Source: Oscarella lobularis
Lineage: Eukaryota; Porifera; Homoscleromorpha; Homosclerophorida; Oscarellidae
Length of the DNA stretch: 64,000 nucleotides
Reading direction: 5' to 3'
Assembly: GCF_947507565.1 (NCBI RefSeq)
Contig: NC_089189.1
Location: forward strand, 186,001-250,000
Below the pieces are notes generated by a model. That model made no database searches and was not told the origin of the DNA. It saw only the letters and a program-made list of their open reading frames with translations. The first letter of the stretch is position 1. Each line of letters begins with the position of its first letter. Below are positions 12,372-24,749 of this stretch, in pieces. A program made the translations under genes and the position numbers.

Positions 12372-14990
12372 ATGTCTTCCACGGGTCCCTCATCTCGACG
12401 GGGACACGTCGCTGTCATTATCGATCAAGAGATGCTTCTTTGGGGAGGAATAGCGATGAGAGATTCGACGGGAGATCTGTTCTATTGCTCTCAAGATGTG
12501 ATCGAGTGTTTGAATCTTTCGACGAGTGAATGGAATGAACGACGAGCAATATCGAACATCCCCCAATCCGACATTCCTCATCTATGTCTCAACGTACGAA
12601 TCGGTGTCGTCCAAAATCGGGACATTTATCAATTTGGTGGTGCCTACTTGTCGTCTGATCGCCGTCGTGTCTATTTGAACGATGTTCACAAATTGGATGG
12701 ATTGACGTTGGAATGGCAACGAATCCATTCCAATGACCAATCAACGCCCAGCGGGAGAACGGAACATGGAATGTGCGTGTTAGGGAAGAAAGGAGACGAA
12801 CATCTCGTCATCATGGGCGGATACGGAACAAAGATTGTTTCACCAATACCAGACGGATCTCAATTCATTCCTGATTCAAAATATCCTGACGTGGGGTGGA
12901 ACAATGAAGTTTGGTTGTTTTGCATCCGAAAGAGTGAGTGACGTGTAAAATTATTTTGAATTGAATGTAGACATTTGTTTGAAGGGAATTGGATTCCAGC
13001 TCAATGCACAGGAAAAAAACCACATCCTCGATCCTCACATTCCTTCACTCCTGTAGATATTAATCGAGCGATTCTCATTGGCGGTTATGATGGTACAAAG
13101 TATTTTGATGATTTTTATGTTTTTTATTTGAAGTCAATGGTAAGTTGTTTGTTTGTTTGTATTTGTTTGTTGATATTCTAATTTGTTTATGTAGGAGTGG
13201 ATCCAAGTTCATTTGGATGGACCACATCATCTTCTTCCCTTAGCTGGTCATTCAACTAGTGTTGTTGATATTCCCGGATTAGGACAATGTGCTATTGTCT
13301 TATGGGGAGTGACCAATGGCAATAGAATGGTCTCTATTGCTTATTTCATTGTCATTGATTCTCGACAATGTCATAAAGTACTGACGAATATTTAACATTA
13401 TTACTCTAATTTGATTACTATTAATACAGATTACGTTGACGGATGTGGTCATACGAACTGTATGTCAGTCTACGTGTTCTCTATTGAGAAAAGATGATCT
13501 ATTTCTAATCCGATTCGGAGGAACAAATGATTTCACAACATACAAACCAGTGGCTCTTTTAGACATTTTAAAATTAGGTAATTTAATCAAATTTTGATTC
13601 ATGCTAGAAACTGTGTTTAATTACATTTTAAATCAGATGGCTTCAAAGGTATTTCCGGAACGTCATCATCACGTGTCCCAATGGTATGTGCATAATCAAT
13701 ACATACGTAATTATGGTAACATCATTTTTTGTGTAGAGCTTTGAGTCATGTCAGCTTCCGTGTCAAATAACCGATCCTCATGACGCAGAGCAAGAAAAGG
13801 AACAAGTAACTCGTTTCATAGACAATCATAGTCTAATTTTTGTCTCTAGGTGTCCCTTTTGGATTCCTATCTCCAAATTGATCGAGAAGATCTTACGTAC
13901 GACGAAGCAGAAGATTTCCTTGGCCAAGGTGGTTACGGGGTGGTCTACAAAGCGACACTGAGAAAGGATGAGAAAGAGCAAACGGTCGCTCTCAAAGTTT
14001 TTGACATTTTGAAGCGAACAAGAGAAAATAGGTGCGTTTTTGTTTGTCTCACGGGTAATTTTGACTTTTCACTTGAAGAGAGCACGATGAGTTCAAGAAG
14101 GAAGCATCCATCCTTCTCCAAATCAAACCTCATCGTTTCGTCATTGATTTAATTGGTCTGTGCACCTACGCCGAACGCCACGCCGAACGCTACGCTCTAG
14201 TAACGGCGTTTGTAAGCGGATACAACTTGCGCGAGCTCCTCTCTTCTGGCAAAGAAGCGATTCAAAGAATGGAGGTGAGAATATCGATTGCCAAGCAAAT
14301 TGCAATCGGTATGGTCCACCTCCATTACAATCGTCCTCCTGTTATCCACTACGACCTAAAGTCCGAAAATATCTTAGTCGAAAATAATGGTGGTGAGTTG
14401 ATTTGCAAGGTTAGTTGTTGTGTAAAACCGTGTAAGTTGGAAGTCAGAGTTTTCTGTAGATTTGCGATTTTGGTTTGTCTAAAATGGCTGGTGTCAGCGA
14501 TCTGACGAGCCATCGACCGTCTGGAACCACTCCCTCAGGCACCGTTGCGCACATTGCACCTGAGCGATATCGTGCTATTCCATATGAATCTAAAGATGAG
14601 CATGAAAAGATAGAAAAGGCAAGAAAAATCGACATTTACAGTTACGGAGTCTTATTGTGGGAAATTCGCGAGAAAATTCAACCGTACGAAGGTAGGCAAG
14701 GCAAACGTTTAGAATGACTAGAAAGACTAGAATTGTTTTGTCTAGGCATGCCAGAGAGAGTAATTCATTATAAAGCTGAGCAAGGTCAGAAACTACCAGA
14801 AGGACGAGCAGCATCAGAGGCACCGAAATACTATAACATTCTTGTGGATAAATGCACAGAATTCAATCCAGAGGCGAGACCAACGTTCCGAGAAGTGGTT
14901 TGGACATTGCAAGGCGATACCAGCATTCTAATGCCTCCTGAGGTTAGAGATTCAGAGCCTGCAAAGGACGGAGCTTGTTGTATTTCTTAA
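12372..14990 (+). CDS. KK4: Kelch-repeat, non-RD TKL-like protein kinase, CaaX class
   Basis: Exons: 12372-12933, 12985-13139, 13195-13377, 13430-13577, 13637-13683, 13737-13805, 13850-14031, 14079-14409, 14460-14691, 14746-14990. All are open. The kinase has GQGGYGVVYK, VALKVF (V to A-L-K here), HYDLKSEN, DFGLSK, APERYR. The tail is almost the same as KK1 and ends GACCIS, a predicted CaaX box. Exon 8 has a short insertion (AERHAER) in the segment before YALVTAF. Variable Kelch sites: SR-R-GH, HLC-LN-VR, FGG-AYL, GR-TE-HG, MGG-YGTK, PR-SS-HS, GG-YDGTKYF, PL-AG-HS. KK4 shares its kinase tail with KK1 but a Kelch loop (DSKYPDV) with KK5, an example of mosaicism. Confidence 0.85.
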
Positions 14991-15004
14991 CTCGATATTG
15001 ATAT

Positions 15005-15492
15005 TGTATTTTTGTCAGTGTGGCTAATTTTATGACGTAACGAGAGCGCACTGGGACTATCACGTGACTGTGACGTGCGCTTACGACACAGATTTACGAC
15101 TGCGTACGATTTCTCGCCTCATTTCTAGTCGTACGCTGTCTCCGTCGCTTTGAACATGCTTTGAACGACATCGAAAATGGCAGAAAAGTCGTTCTCGAAG
15201 TACATCAAACGCTTGGAAGGCAGCGATAAAGCGGAACTTCGCTATTACGATCTATTAGCGTTCGCACGCGATCGTCTCGGTAAATCGAAAGCTTCTACAC
15301 TAAACTAGAAACCATTTCGACCTTCTTTTCTTTAGATCGTCTTCCCTTTTGTCTCCGAATCTTCCTCGAATCGTGCATGCGCAACTGCGACGACGTCGAA
15401 ATCGGATGCGAACACGTCGAAGCGCTTCTCGATTCGAGCAAGAAAGCCGAAATCCGCTTCAAGCCAGCGCGAACGCTATTTCGAGACCTCAC
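15005..15492 (+). pseudogene. Cassette C, 5' part: duplicated IRP1/aconitase promoter and exons 1-2
   Basis: Exon 1 starts at 15177 and exon 2 spans 15336-15492. Both are open and match the intact gene. The promoter repeats the TGACGTAA and CACGTGAC motifs. Exon 3 of the aconitase gene is gone: the acceptor at 15540 leads directly into E-protein sequence, in the wrong frame. As in cassette A, 15 bases of the old exon 3 kept in cassette B are missing here. Confidence 0.72.
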
Positions 15493-15540
15493 GTGATTCC
15501 TGGAATCCATCTTTCGTCATCGCGACCCCATTTCTTTCAG

Positions 15541-16389
15541 AGCACACGGGACTGGATCAAGTTCTACAGAGTATTGGAGATTTTGGGTCTGGGTATAAGC
15601 CAAGACCAGCTATGAATTCAATGCCTGTACCAGAACCAGCCATGGTAAAAATAATAATAAATATTCTATTTGATTAAGACTATATATTTATTTAGATTTC
15701 TGGTTATGAAGTATCCAGTGCTGATTTTGGCCTGGCGCCAAGTCTACCTGTCGGCATGGAAACGCAGGGGAGAAACGAGGCGAAAGAGATGCCCATGTAA
15801 AAAGTGGGAAGCGGAGAAGGAATTCGAAAGGGATCGGACGTCCCACCCATAAGAAATCACAGCACAAGCGGAAGAAAACGTCTTGGAACAGGAGGAGCAG
15901 TAGACGGAACAGGAGGCAACAACGCAATTGGACCAGACGATCAACAACGCGTTAAACAGGCCAAAGAACAAGAGAGACGAAGTGCAAATAACGCCAGAGA
16001 AAGGTAATTAAAAAATAACAATCACGTGACCATAGAATCAATAATCAATACTATATTATAGGATTCGAGTAAAGGATATCAATGAAGCGTTTAAGGAATT
16101 GGGTCGCATGTGTGCCATGCATTTGGAAGCGGATAAAGCTCAGACGAAATTGAATATTCTACACCAAGCCGTAGCCGTAATAACAAATCTGGAAAATCAA
16201 GTCAGAGGTATAAATAATAATTAATACATTAATTAATTTAAAATGATTTTTTCAGACCGTAATTTGAATCCGAAGGCGGCGTGTCTAAAACGACAAGAAG
16301 AAGAGCGTTCTATTGATATGAACAGGTCCATGTCTGACTATCCCAATGACCCGGATAATGAATACCCCAACGGCCCAACGGGTCTCTAG
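15541..16389 (+). pseudogene. Cassette C, 3' part: E-protein C-terminal exons with a premature stop
   Basis: The exon order is as in cassette A, with the bHLH exon and the last exon intact. In the second exon a CAA codon has become TAA at 15798-15800, so the long frame into the bHLH is cut. Any bHLH product would have to start downstream of this stop. The last exon reads KRQEEERS instead of KRREEE. It is best treated as a broken copy. Confidence 0.7.
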
Positions 16390-16981
16390 TAGCAGAAGAA
16401 GTAGTCGCAGAAATTAGGAAATATTGTCTCCTGATCTTTGTTTTTGTATTCTCTCTCTCCTTTCTCTCTCTCTTTGACTGGTGCATGCACACTCACGCGC
16501 GCGTTAAAGGCGTTAGGAAGCCTTCTTATTTCATTTGACATGATCCGCTCTTATGCTTCAGTGCTGATTTTTTTTCTAAAGTTTTTTCTCTTGTCTTTGT
16601 CTCTCTCTCTCTCTCGATTCTCTTCTTCTTTCCGTGGCATGCGATCTATGTTTGAGAGCATGCTTCTATTATTCTTAGCATCTGATATTATTATTAGTTT
16701 GTACTATTCTGGATGTAAATAGAGTTCTCACGTGAATTGGGATTAATGATTTGCATTTGACGCGTTTGCGCATGCGCAGATGTCAAAGGTCATTTTGATC
16801 GAATTTCTCGTCCTTTTTCTTCGTGTTTGACACGCCACGTCGATTTGTTGGTGTCGTTTTACCGACGGATATTCTTGATAAGGTATTTTTGAGATATTTT
16901 TGAAGGTGCGTTCTCTCGATTGGGGCGTGTCTCTAGAATCGCTTTCGTTCTGTCTTCTTCGACGGGGTTTTCAGTTGAAAG
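16390..16981 (+). promoter_or_regulatory. 3' flank of cassette C and class I promoter of KK5
   Basis: CT tracts near 16454 and 16600, a TCACGTGA E-box near 16729, TGCGCATGCGCA at 16767-16778 and GGGGCGTGTC near 16921. It is nearly identical to the KK4 promoter. No coding signal. Confidence 0.55.
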
Positions 16982-19569
16982 ATGTCTTCCACGGGTCCCT
17001 CATCTCGACAGGGACACGTCGCTGTCATTATCGATGAAGAGATGCTTCTTTGGGGAGGAGAAGCGATGAGAGAATCGACGGGAGAGACGTTCTATTTCTC
17101 TCAGGATGTGATCGAGTGTTTGAATCTTTCGACGAGTGAATGGAATGAACGACGAGCAATATCGAGCATCCCCCAATCCGACATTCCTCATCCATGTGAG
17201 GACGCACGAATCGGTGTTGTCCAAAATCGGGACATTTATCAATTTGGTGGTTTCTACTTCTCGTTTGATGACCGTCGTGTCTTTTTGAACGATGTTCACA
17301 AATTGGATGGATTGACGTTGGAATGGCAACGAATCCATTCCAATGACCAATCAACGCCCAGCGGGAGATCAGAACATGGAATGTGCGTGTTAGGGAAGAA
17401 AGGAGACGAACATCTCGTCATGATGGGCGGATACGGAACAAAGATTGTTTCACCAATACCAGACGGATCTCAATTCATTCCTGATTCAAAATATCCTGAC
17501 GTGGGGTGGAACAATGAAGTTTGGTTGTTTTGCATCCGAAAGAGTGAGTGACGTGGAAAATTATTTTGAATTGAATGTAGACATTTGTTTGAAGGGAATT
17601 GGATTCCAGCTCAATGCACAGGAAAAAAACCACATCCTCGAGCCGCACATTCATTCAATACAATTGATATTAATCAAGCAATTCTTATTGGCGGTGGTGA
17701 TGAAACAAAGTATTTGGATGATATTTATGTTTTTCATTTGAACTCAATGGTAAGTTGTTTGTTTGTATTTGTTTGTTGATATTCTAATTTGTTTATGTAG
17801 GAGTGGATCCAAGTTCATTTGGATGGACAACATCATTTTCTTCCCTTAGAGGGTCATTCAACTAATGTTGTTGATATTCCCGGATTAGGACAATGTGCTA
17901 TCGTCTTATGGGGAGTGACCAATGGTGATAGAATCGTCTCTATTGCTCATTTCATTGTCATTGATTCTCAACAATGTCATAAAGTACTGACGAATATTTA
18001 ACATTATTACTCTAATTTGATTACTAATAATACAGATTACGTTAACTGATAAGGTTATACGAACTATATTTCAGTCGACGTGTTCTCTATTGAGAAAAGA
18101 TGATCTATTTCTAATCCGATTTGGAGGAACAAATGATTTGGAAACATGGAAACCAGTGGCCCTGTTAGACATTTTAAAATTCGGTAAATCAATCAAATTT
18201 TGATTCATGCTAGAAACCGTGTTTAATTAGATTTGAAATCAGACGTCTTCAAAGGCTTTTCTGAAAAATCATCACGTGTCCCAGTGGTATGTGCATAATC
18301 AATACATATATAATTTTGATGATATCTTTTTTGTGTAGAGCTTGGAGTCATGTTCGCTTCATTGTCCAATAGCTGATCCCCGTGACGCAGAGCAGGAAGA
18401 AGTAACTGGTATTTATACATTGAAACAAAGATTTATCCTATTCATCTCTAGATATCTCTTCTTGATCCTTCTCTCCAAATTGAGCGAGACAAACTTACGT
18501 ACGACGAAACAGAATGCGTTGGCTCAGGTGCATATGGAGAGGTCTTCAAAGCGACACTGAAAAAGAACGAAAAAGAACAAACGGTCGCTGTCAAAGTCTT
18601 CAACAATTTCAGAAGATTAAGAAATAAGAAGTTAGTCAATTTCTCCCTAACCCCTAATGTCTAATTCGCTTCTATTTTTAATTAAAGAGAGTGCGACGAT
18701 TTCAAGAAGGAAGCATCCATTCTTCTCCGAATCGCACCTCATCGTTTCATCGTCGATTTAATTGGACTCTGCGCAGTTCCCCGACACTACGCTCTTATAA
18801 CGGCGTTTGTGAGCGGAGGAAACTTGCATGAGATCCTCTCTTCCGACGATGCGGCAATTCAAAGGATGGAGGTGAGAATAACGATTGCAAAACAAATTGC
18901 AATTGGTATGGTTCATCTCCACTACAATCGTCCTCCTATCATCCACTACGATTTAAAAGCGGTCAATATCCTCGTCGAAAGAAAGGGTGATGACGACATC
19001 ATTTGCAAGGCGAGTCGCTGTGAAAACATTCAAATTTTTATGACGTTGCTGTTTTTGTAGATTTGTGACTTTGGTCTGTCGAAAATTGCGGATGACAGCG
19101 CTGTGACGAGCTCCCAAGCGCCTGGAGAAACTCCTTTGGGCACCGTAGCCTACATCGCTCCAGAACGATATCGCGCCGAATTTCACGAAGGCGGAAGTCG
19201 ACGTGTAAAGATAGAAGAAGCCAGAAAAGCCGACGTATACAGTTACGGAGTCTTATTGTGGGAAATTCGCGAAAGAAGTCCACCCTACAAAGGTTAGCAA
19301 ATATTTTAATAAAAAGTCTTGTCTAATTTTATGTAGGTCTACCAAAATATGCTATTCATCTGAAAGCCGAGCAGGGTGCCAGACTTCCCGAGGGCCAAGC
19401 AGCGTCCCAAGCTCCGCCACACTACACTAGTCTTTTGTATAAGTGCACCGATTTGAGTCCGGACGCGAGGCCAACGTTTCGAGAAGCGGTTTCGATACTA
19501 GAAGGCGACACGAGTGTTTTAGAACTTGCAAAGGGATGGCGTCCACTAAATCAAGTGAAACGGAAATAA
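16982..19569 (+). CDS. KK5: Kelch-repeat, non-RD TKL-like protein kinase, altered C-terminus
   Basis: Exons: 16982-17543, 17595-17749, 17801-17983, 18036-18183, 18243-18286, 18339-18401, 18452-18630, 18688-19009, 19061-19292, 19337-19569. The kinase has GSGAYGEVFK, HYDLKAVN, DFGLSK, APERYR. The intron after exon 8 uses a GC donor (gcgagt). In exon 10 an extra G after GCAAAG shifts the last few codons, so the protein ends KGWRPLNQVKRK rather than KDGVH. This gives a basic tail seen in no other copy. The tryptophan in EAVWILEG is also serine here. Variable Kelch sites: SR-Q-GH, HPC-ED-AR, FGG-FYF, GR-SE-HG, MGG-YGTK, PR-AA-HS, PL-EG-HS. Confidence 0.8.
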
Positions 19570-20138
19570 TTAATAATAAGTAACGTATTATAGATGTCTA
19601 GCACACGTCTAAAGAGGCTCTATCAGATAAAATATCTTCGCAGCAGATTCTCGCTTGGTGCTTTTTTAGTTTTAGACTTATTTTGTATATTTGGGTGTTT
19701 TGATATGATTTTAGCATTTTCTATTGGGGCTGGACTTCAATGGCTTGTCGTTCTCTCTGTTCACGTGAACTTTGAATTTTAGGAAAAGTGAGCTGATTGC
19801 GCATGCGCACTTTAATTTGTTTTCTTGATTCTTTTTAGTCGCTTGTGTGCATCGCATCAATTCAAGTCGTTTTGCATACGCTCATTGTTCGTTCACGTGA
19901 AAAGTGGGAGTGAAAATGTGCTCATGCGCACTCTCAAAGAGATTTCCTCGTTTTCCTGCCGTTTTTCGCCGTGTGTGACGCGCGACATCGATTCGTTGGT
20001 GTTGTTTGATCGAAAGATTGTCTCGTTGATCTTGAAAAGGTATTTTTGAGATATTTTTGAAGGGGCGTTCTCTCGATTGGGGCGTGTCTCTAGAATCGCT
20101 TTCGTTCTGTCTTCTTCGACGGCGTTTTCAGTTGAAAG
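19570..20138 (+). promoter_or_regulatory. KK5-KK6 spacer with class II promoter of KK6
   Basis: It contains the recurring segment starting ATGTCTAGCACACG at 19594. In this copy only, the segment is open for 62 codons with a hydrophobic middle. Since the other three copies are broken I do not call it a gene. The promoter part has GTTCACGTGAAC near 19760, TGCGCATGCGCA at 19798-19809, and GGGGCGTGTC near 20080. Confidence 0.5.
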
Positions 20139-22694
20139 ATGTCTTCCACGGGTCCCTCATCTCGAGTGGGACACGTCGCTGTCATTATCGATGAAGAGAT
20201 GCTTCTTTGGGGAGGAAAGGCGATGAGAGAATCGACGGGAGAGAATTTCTATTGCTCTCAGGATGTGATCGAGTGTTTGAATCTTTCGACGAGTGAATGG
20301 AATGAACGACGAGCAATATCGAACATCCCCCAATCCGACATTCCTCATTCATGTGTCGACGCACGAATCGGTGTCGTCCAAAATCGGGACATTTATCAAT
20401 TTGGTGGTGCCTACTTCTCGTCTGATGGCCGTCCTGTCTATTTGAAAGATGTTCACAAATTGGATGGATTGACGTTGGAATGGGAACGAATCCATTCCAA
20501 TGACCAATCAACGCCCGGCGGGAGATCAGGACATGGAATGTGCGTGTTAGGGAAGAAAGGAGACGAACATCTCGTCATCATGGGCGGATACGGAACAAAG
20601 ATTGTTTCACCAATACGAGATGGATCTCAATTCATTCCTAATTCAAAATATCCTGACAGGGGATGGAACAATGAAGTTTGGTTGTTTTCCATCCGAAAGA
20701 GTGAGTGACGTGTAAAATTATTTTGAATTGAATGTAGACATTTGTTTGAAGGGAATTGGATTCCAGCTCAATGCACAGGAACAAAACCACATCCTCGAGC
20801 CGCACATTCATTCAATACAATTGATATTAATCAAGCAATTCTTATTGGCGGTGGTGATGAAACAAAGTATTTCGATGATATTTATGTTTTTCATTTGAAC
20901 TCAATGGTAAGTTGTTTGTTTGTATTTGTTTGTTGATATTCTAATTTGTTTATGTAGGAGTGGATCCAAGTTCATTTGGATGGACCACATCATCTTCTTC
21001 CCTTATGGTGTCATTCAACTAATGTTGTTGATATTCCCGGATTAGGACCATGTGCTATCGTCTTATGGGGAGTGACCAATGGCGCTAGAATGGTCTCTAT
21101 TGCTCATTTCATTGTCATTGATTCTTGACAATGTCATAAAGTACTGACTAATATTTAACATGATTACTCTAATTTGTTTATTATTTATACAGGTTACTTT
21201 GACTGATAAAGTTATACGAACTATATTTCAGTCGACGTGTTCTCTATTGAGAATAAATGATCTATTTCTAATACGATTTGGAGGAACAAATGATTTCAAA
21301 ACATGGAAACCAGTGGCCCTGTTAGACATTTTAAAATTTGGTAATTTAATCAAATTTTGATTCATGCAATAAACCGTGTTTGATTAGATTTGAAATCAGA
21401 TGGCTTCAAAGGTATTTCCGAAACGTCATCATCACGTGTCCCAATGGTATGTGCATAATCTATATAATTATAGTTGTATCATTTTTTGTGTAGAGCTTGG
21501 AGTCATGTCCGCTTCCGCGTCAAATAGCCGATCCCCGTGACGCAGAGCAAGAAAAGGAACAAGTAACTCGTGTCATAGACATTCATGATCTAATTTTTGT
21601 ATCTAGGTATCCTTTTTGGATTCGTCTCTTCAAATTGATCGAAACGATCTTACGTACGACGAAGAGGATTGCCTAGGCCAAGGTGGATACGGGGTTGTCT
21701 ACAAAGCGACACTGAGAAAGGATGAGAAAGAGCAATCAGTCGCTGTCAAAGTTTTTAACATTTTCAAATCAAGAAAAACTAAGTGAGTTTTAATTCGTCT
21801 CACCTTTAATTTTAATTTTTCACTTGAAGAGAGTACGACGAGTTCAAGAAGGAAGCATCCATTCTTCTCCAAATCAAACCTCATCGTTTCGTCATTGATC
21901 TAATTGGTCTCTGCATCAAGGACGAACGCTACGCCCTAGTAACGGCGTTGGTGAGCGGATACAACTTGCACGAGCTCCTCTCTTCGGACGATGAAACGAT
22001 TCAAAGGATGGAGGTGAGAATATCGATTGCCAAGCAAATTGCAATCGGTATGGTCCATCTCCACTACAATCGTCCGCCTGTTATCCACTACGACTTAAAA
22101 TCTGATAACGTTTTAGTTGAAAAGAAAGGGGATGATTTCGTTTGCAAGGTGAGTTTCCCTAGACTATGAGCTGTGAGGTTTATTACTCGTTTTTAGATTT
22201 GCGATTTCGGTTTCTCCAAACTGGCGTCTGTGAGTGCAGTGACGAGCTATCAATCGGCTGGATCAGTTCCTCGAGGCACTGCTGCGTACATTGCACCTGA
22301 GCGATATCGAATTGACCCTGAGAGAGGCGGAGCTCGTCGTGTGAACGTAGAAGAAGCAAGAAAAGCTGACGTATACAGCTATGGAGTCTTATTGTGGGAA
22401 ATTCGCGAGAAAACTCGACCCTACAAAGGTTAGTAAAACATTGAAAATAAATAGAACAGAGTTTTCTATTTTTGTTCAGGCGTGCGAGAAAGTTTAATTC
22501 ATTACAAAGTAGAAAAGGGCGAAAAGCTTCCAGAAGGACAAGCAGCATCAAAAGCACCGTCACATTATAACATTCTTTTGGAAAAGTGCCAGGATCGTAA
22601 TCCACGTGTGAGACCAACGTTTCGACAAGCTGTTTGGGCATTGCAAGGTGACACTAGCGTTATAAAGTCCGGAAAGGATTGTTGTATTTCTTAA
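20139..22694 (+). pseudogene. KK6: Kelch-kinase copy with a stop in the fifth Kelch exon, CaaX class
   Basis: Exons: 20139-20700, 20752-20906, 20958-21140, 21193-21340, 21400-21446, 21494-21562, 21607-21782, 21830-22148, 22197-22428, 22480-22694. A CGA codon conserved in most copies is TGA at 21126-21128. The frame therefore ends after about five Kelch motifs, and the kinase is not reached. Everything downstream is otherwise open and keeps GQGGYGVVYK, HYDLKSDN, DFGFSK, APERYR and a C-terminal DCCIS. The break thus looks recent, or the gene makes a Kelch-only protein. A sequencing error is also possible. Variable Kelch sites: SR-V-GH, HSC-VD-AR, FGG-AYF, GR-SG-HG, MGG-YGTK, PR-AA-HS, PL-WC-HS. 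Confidence 0.75.
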
Positions 22695-22739
22695 TCAACT
22701 CAATAATATTTTTCAGTTATTGACGTAGCGCACTAGGTA

Positions 22740-23325
22740 TTATCACGTGATTGTGACGTTGGAATGACGACAGGGTCCGATTTCTAGTCGTACGCTGTCT
22801 CCATCGCTTTGAACGATATTTAAAATAGCAGAAAGGTCGTTTTCGAAGTACATCAAACGGTTGGAAGGCAGCGGAACGTCGCTTTTACGATCTCTTAGGG
22901 TTCCCTGAGACAATCGTCTCCACAGAGCAATCTGGATATGAATGTAGACCACTAGTATGTCTCATTCTTGCACCAGCCATGGATTTCCTGGGTCAGGATT
23001 TCGGATTGGCGTCGAATGGAAACGCGAATCGAGGCGAAAGCGTTGCCCATGCAAAAGTGAGAAGCGGAGAAGGAATCCACCTATAAGAAATCACAGCACA
23101 AGGAAGACGAAGTGCAAATAACGCCAGAGAAAGGCAATGAAAAAAAACCATCACGTGGACATACAATAAATAATCAATACTATATCATAGGATTAGAGTA
23201 AAGGATATAAATGAAGCGTTTAAGGAATTGGGTCGCATGTGTGCCATGCATTTGAAAGCGAATAAAGCTCAGACGAAATTGAATATTCTACATCAAGCCG
23301 TAGCTGTAATAGAATCTTAAAATCT
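22740..23325 (+). pseudogene. Decayed cassette D: aconitase exon 1 remnant and E-protein/bHLH remnants
   Basis: A CACGTGAT E-box at about 22745 marks the old promoter. Aconitase exon 1 is recognisable at about 22818-22910, but its ATG has become ATA and it has internal deletions. E-protein pieces follow at 22967-23135, shortened. The bHLH exon at 23191-23322 is well kept up to HQAVAVI and is then fused directly to kinase exon 8 sequence. It cannot encode either parent protein. Confidence 0.7.
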
Positions 23326-23928
23326 GATAAAATATTAATCGAAACGAAAGGTGATGACTTCATTTGCAAGGTGAGTGACCAGAGAAGCTGTAGACTGAAA
23401 TCCGGCGGGTTTAGTTATTTAATGGTTCTTAGATTTGCGATTTCGGTTTCTCGAAAATGTCGAATGTGAGCGCAGTGACGAGCTATCAGTGTGACGGGTC
23501 GTTTCCTTCAGGCACTGTCGCTTACATCGCTCCTGAGCGATATAGAGTTGATCCCCACGAAGGCGGAGCTAGGCGCGTGAAAATAGATGAAGCGCGAAAA
23601 GTCGACGTCTACAGCTACGGTGTTTTACTCTGGGAAAATTCGCGAGAAAACGCGACCGTACAAAGGTTGGTAAATATTTAAAATAATTAACTAGAAAACA
23701 CTCGGATGACTGTGTAAAGGTTTGCCAAACATTGCTGTTCATTCCGAAGTTCAGAGGGGTGGAAAACTTCCGGAGGGACGACTAGCTTCAGACGCTCCGC
23801 CACACTATAACAGTCTTTTGAAAAAGTGCACGGATATCGATCCAAACGTGAGGCCAACGTTTCGAGAAGTTGTTTGGGTCTTACAAGGCGACATCAGCTT
23901 TTTGAAGGAGAATTGTCGAGTTTTGTGA
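23311..23928 (+). pseudogene. Orphan kinase tail (exon 8 end, exons 9 and 10) with a frameshift
   Basis: The piece starts in the middle of kinase exon 8 (LKSDKILIE) and runs through 23370, 23433-23667 and 23720-23928. It keeps DFGFSK, APERYR and RPTF. One extra A in the conserved TGGGAAATTCGC stretch shifts the frame in exon 9. There is no Kelch part, promoter or start. Exon 10 ends NCRVL, which would be a CaaX box of the geranylgeranyl type, unlike the CCIS of the full genes. That suggests it came from a further, now lost, subtype. Confidence 0.72.
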
Positions 23929-23984
23929 TTGCATATTTAATTGTTTTGTTTTTTATAGGTTAACTGCTCCTCTTATATTTCTAT

Positions 23985-24350
23985 TGGCTTTTCTCATGAC
24001 GTATCTAGAACACGTGACTGTGACGTGTGATTGCGACGGCGTCCTTATTTCTCGCCTTTTTTCTAGTCGTACGCCAACTGCGTCGTTTCGAACAACATCA
24101 AAAATGACAGAAGAGTCGTTTACTATGTTCCTCGAGCGCTCGAAAGGCAGCAATAAGGAGAAACTTCGTTATTGCGATCTATCAGCTTTCTCATCCATCA
24201 AGAATAGGAGATTTTGAATCTAGATATAAACCTAGACCGCCAATGAATCCAATGCCTGTAAATAATATTCAATTCAAATAATTGAGACTTTTATTTATTT
24301 TTATTTAGATTTCTGGTTCTGATGTACCCAGTGCGGATTTCGCGCTAAAC
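23985..24350 (+). pseudogene. Decayed cassette E: aconitase exon 1 and two E-protein exon scraps
   Basis: A CACGTGAC E-box near 24014 and an aconitase-type exon 1 starting with the ATG at 24104 (diverged: MTEESFTMFLERSK) are followed by short pieces like the first E-protein exon (about 24207-24260) and the start of the second (24309-24350). There is no bHLH. It is more diverged than the other cassettes, so it is probably an older copy. Confidence 0.6.
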
Positions 24351-24749
24351 CTTCTCTGTTCACGTGACTTTGAATTTTAGGAAAGTGAGTTGATTGCGCA
24401 TGCGCACTTTTATTTGTTTTAATGATTCTTTTTAGTCGTTTCTCTGTGTGCATCGCATCTATTCATGCCGTTTTGCATACGCTCATTGTTCGTTCACGTG
24501 AAAAGTGGGAGTGAAAATGTGCTCATGCGCACTGTTAAAGAGATTCCATCAGATTTCCACGTTTTCCTGTCGTTTTTCGCCGTGTGTGACGCGCGACATC
24601 GATTCGTTGGTGTCGTTTGATCGAAGGATCGTCTCGTTGATCTTTAAAAGGTATTTTTGGGATATTTTTGAAGGGGCGTTCTCTCGATTGGGGCGTGTCT
24701 CTAGAATCGCTTTCGTTCTGTCTTCTTCGACGGTGTTTTCAGTTGAAAG
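24351..24749 (+). promoter_or_regulatory. Class II promoter of KK7
   Basis: TTCACGTGAC near 24359, the palindrome TGCGCATGCGCA at 24395-24406, a CACGTGAAAAGTGGGAG block near 24496 and GGGGCGTGTC near 24690. It joins straight onto decayed cassette E. Confidence 0.5.
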
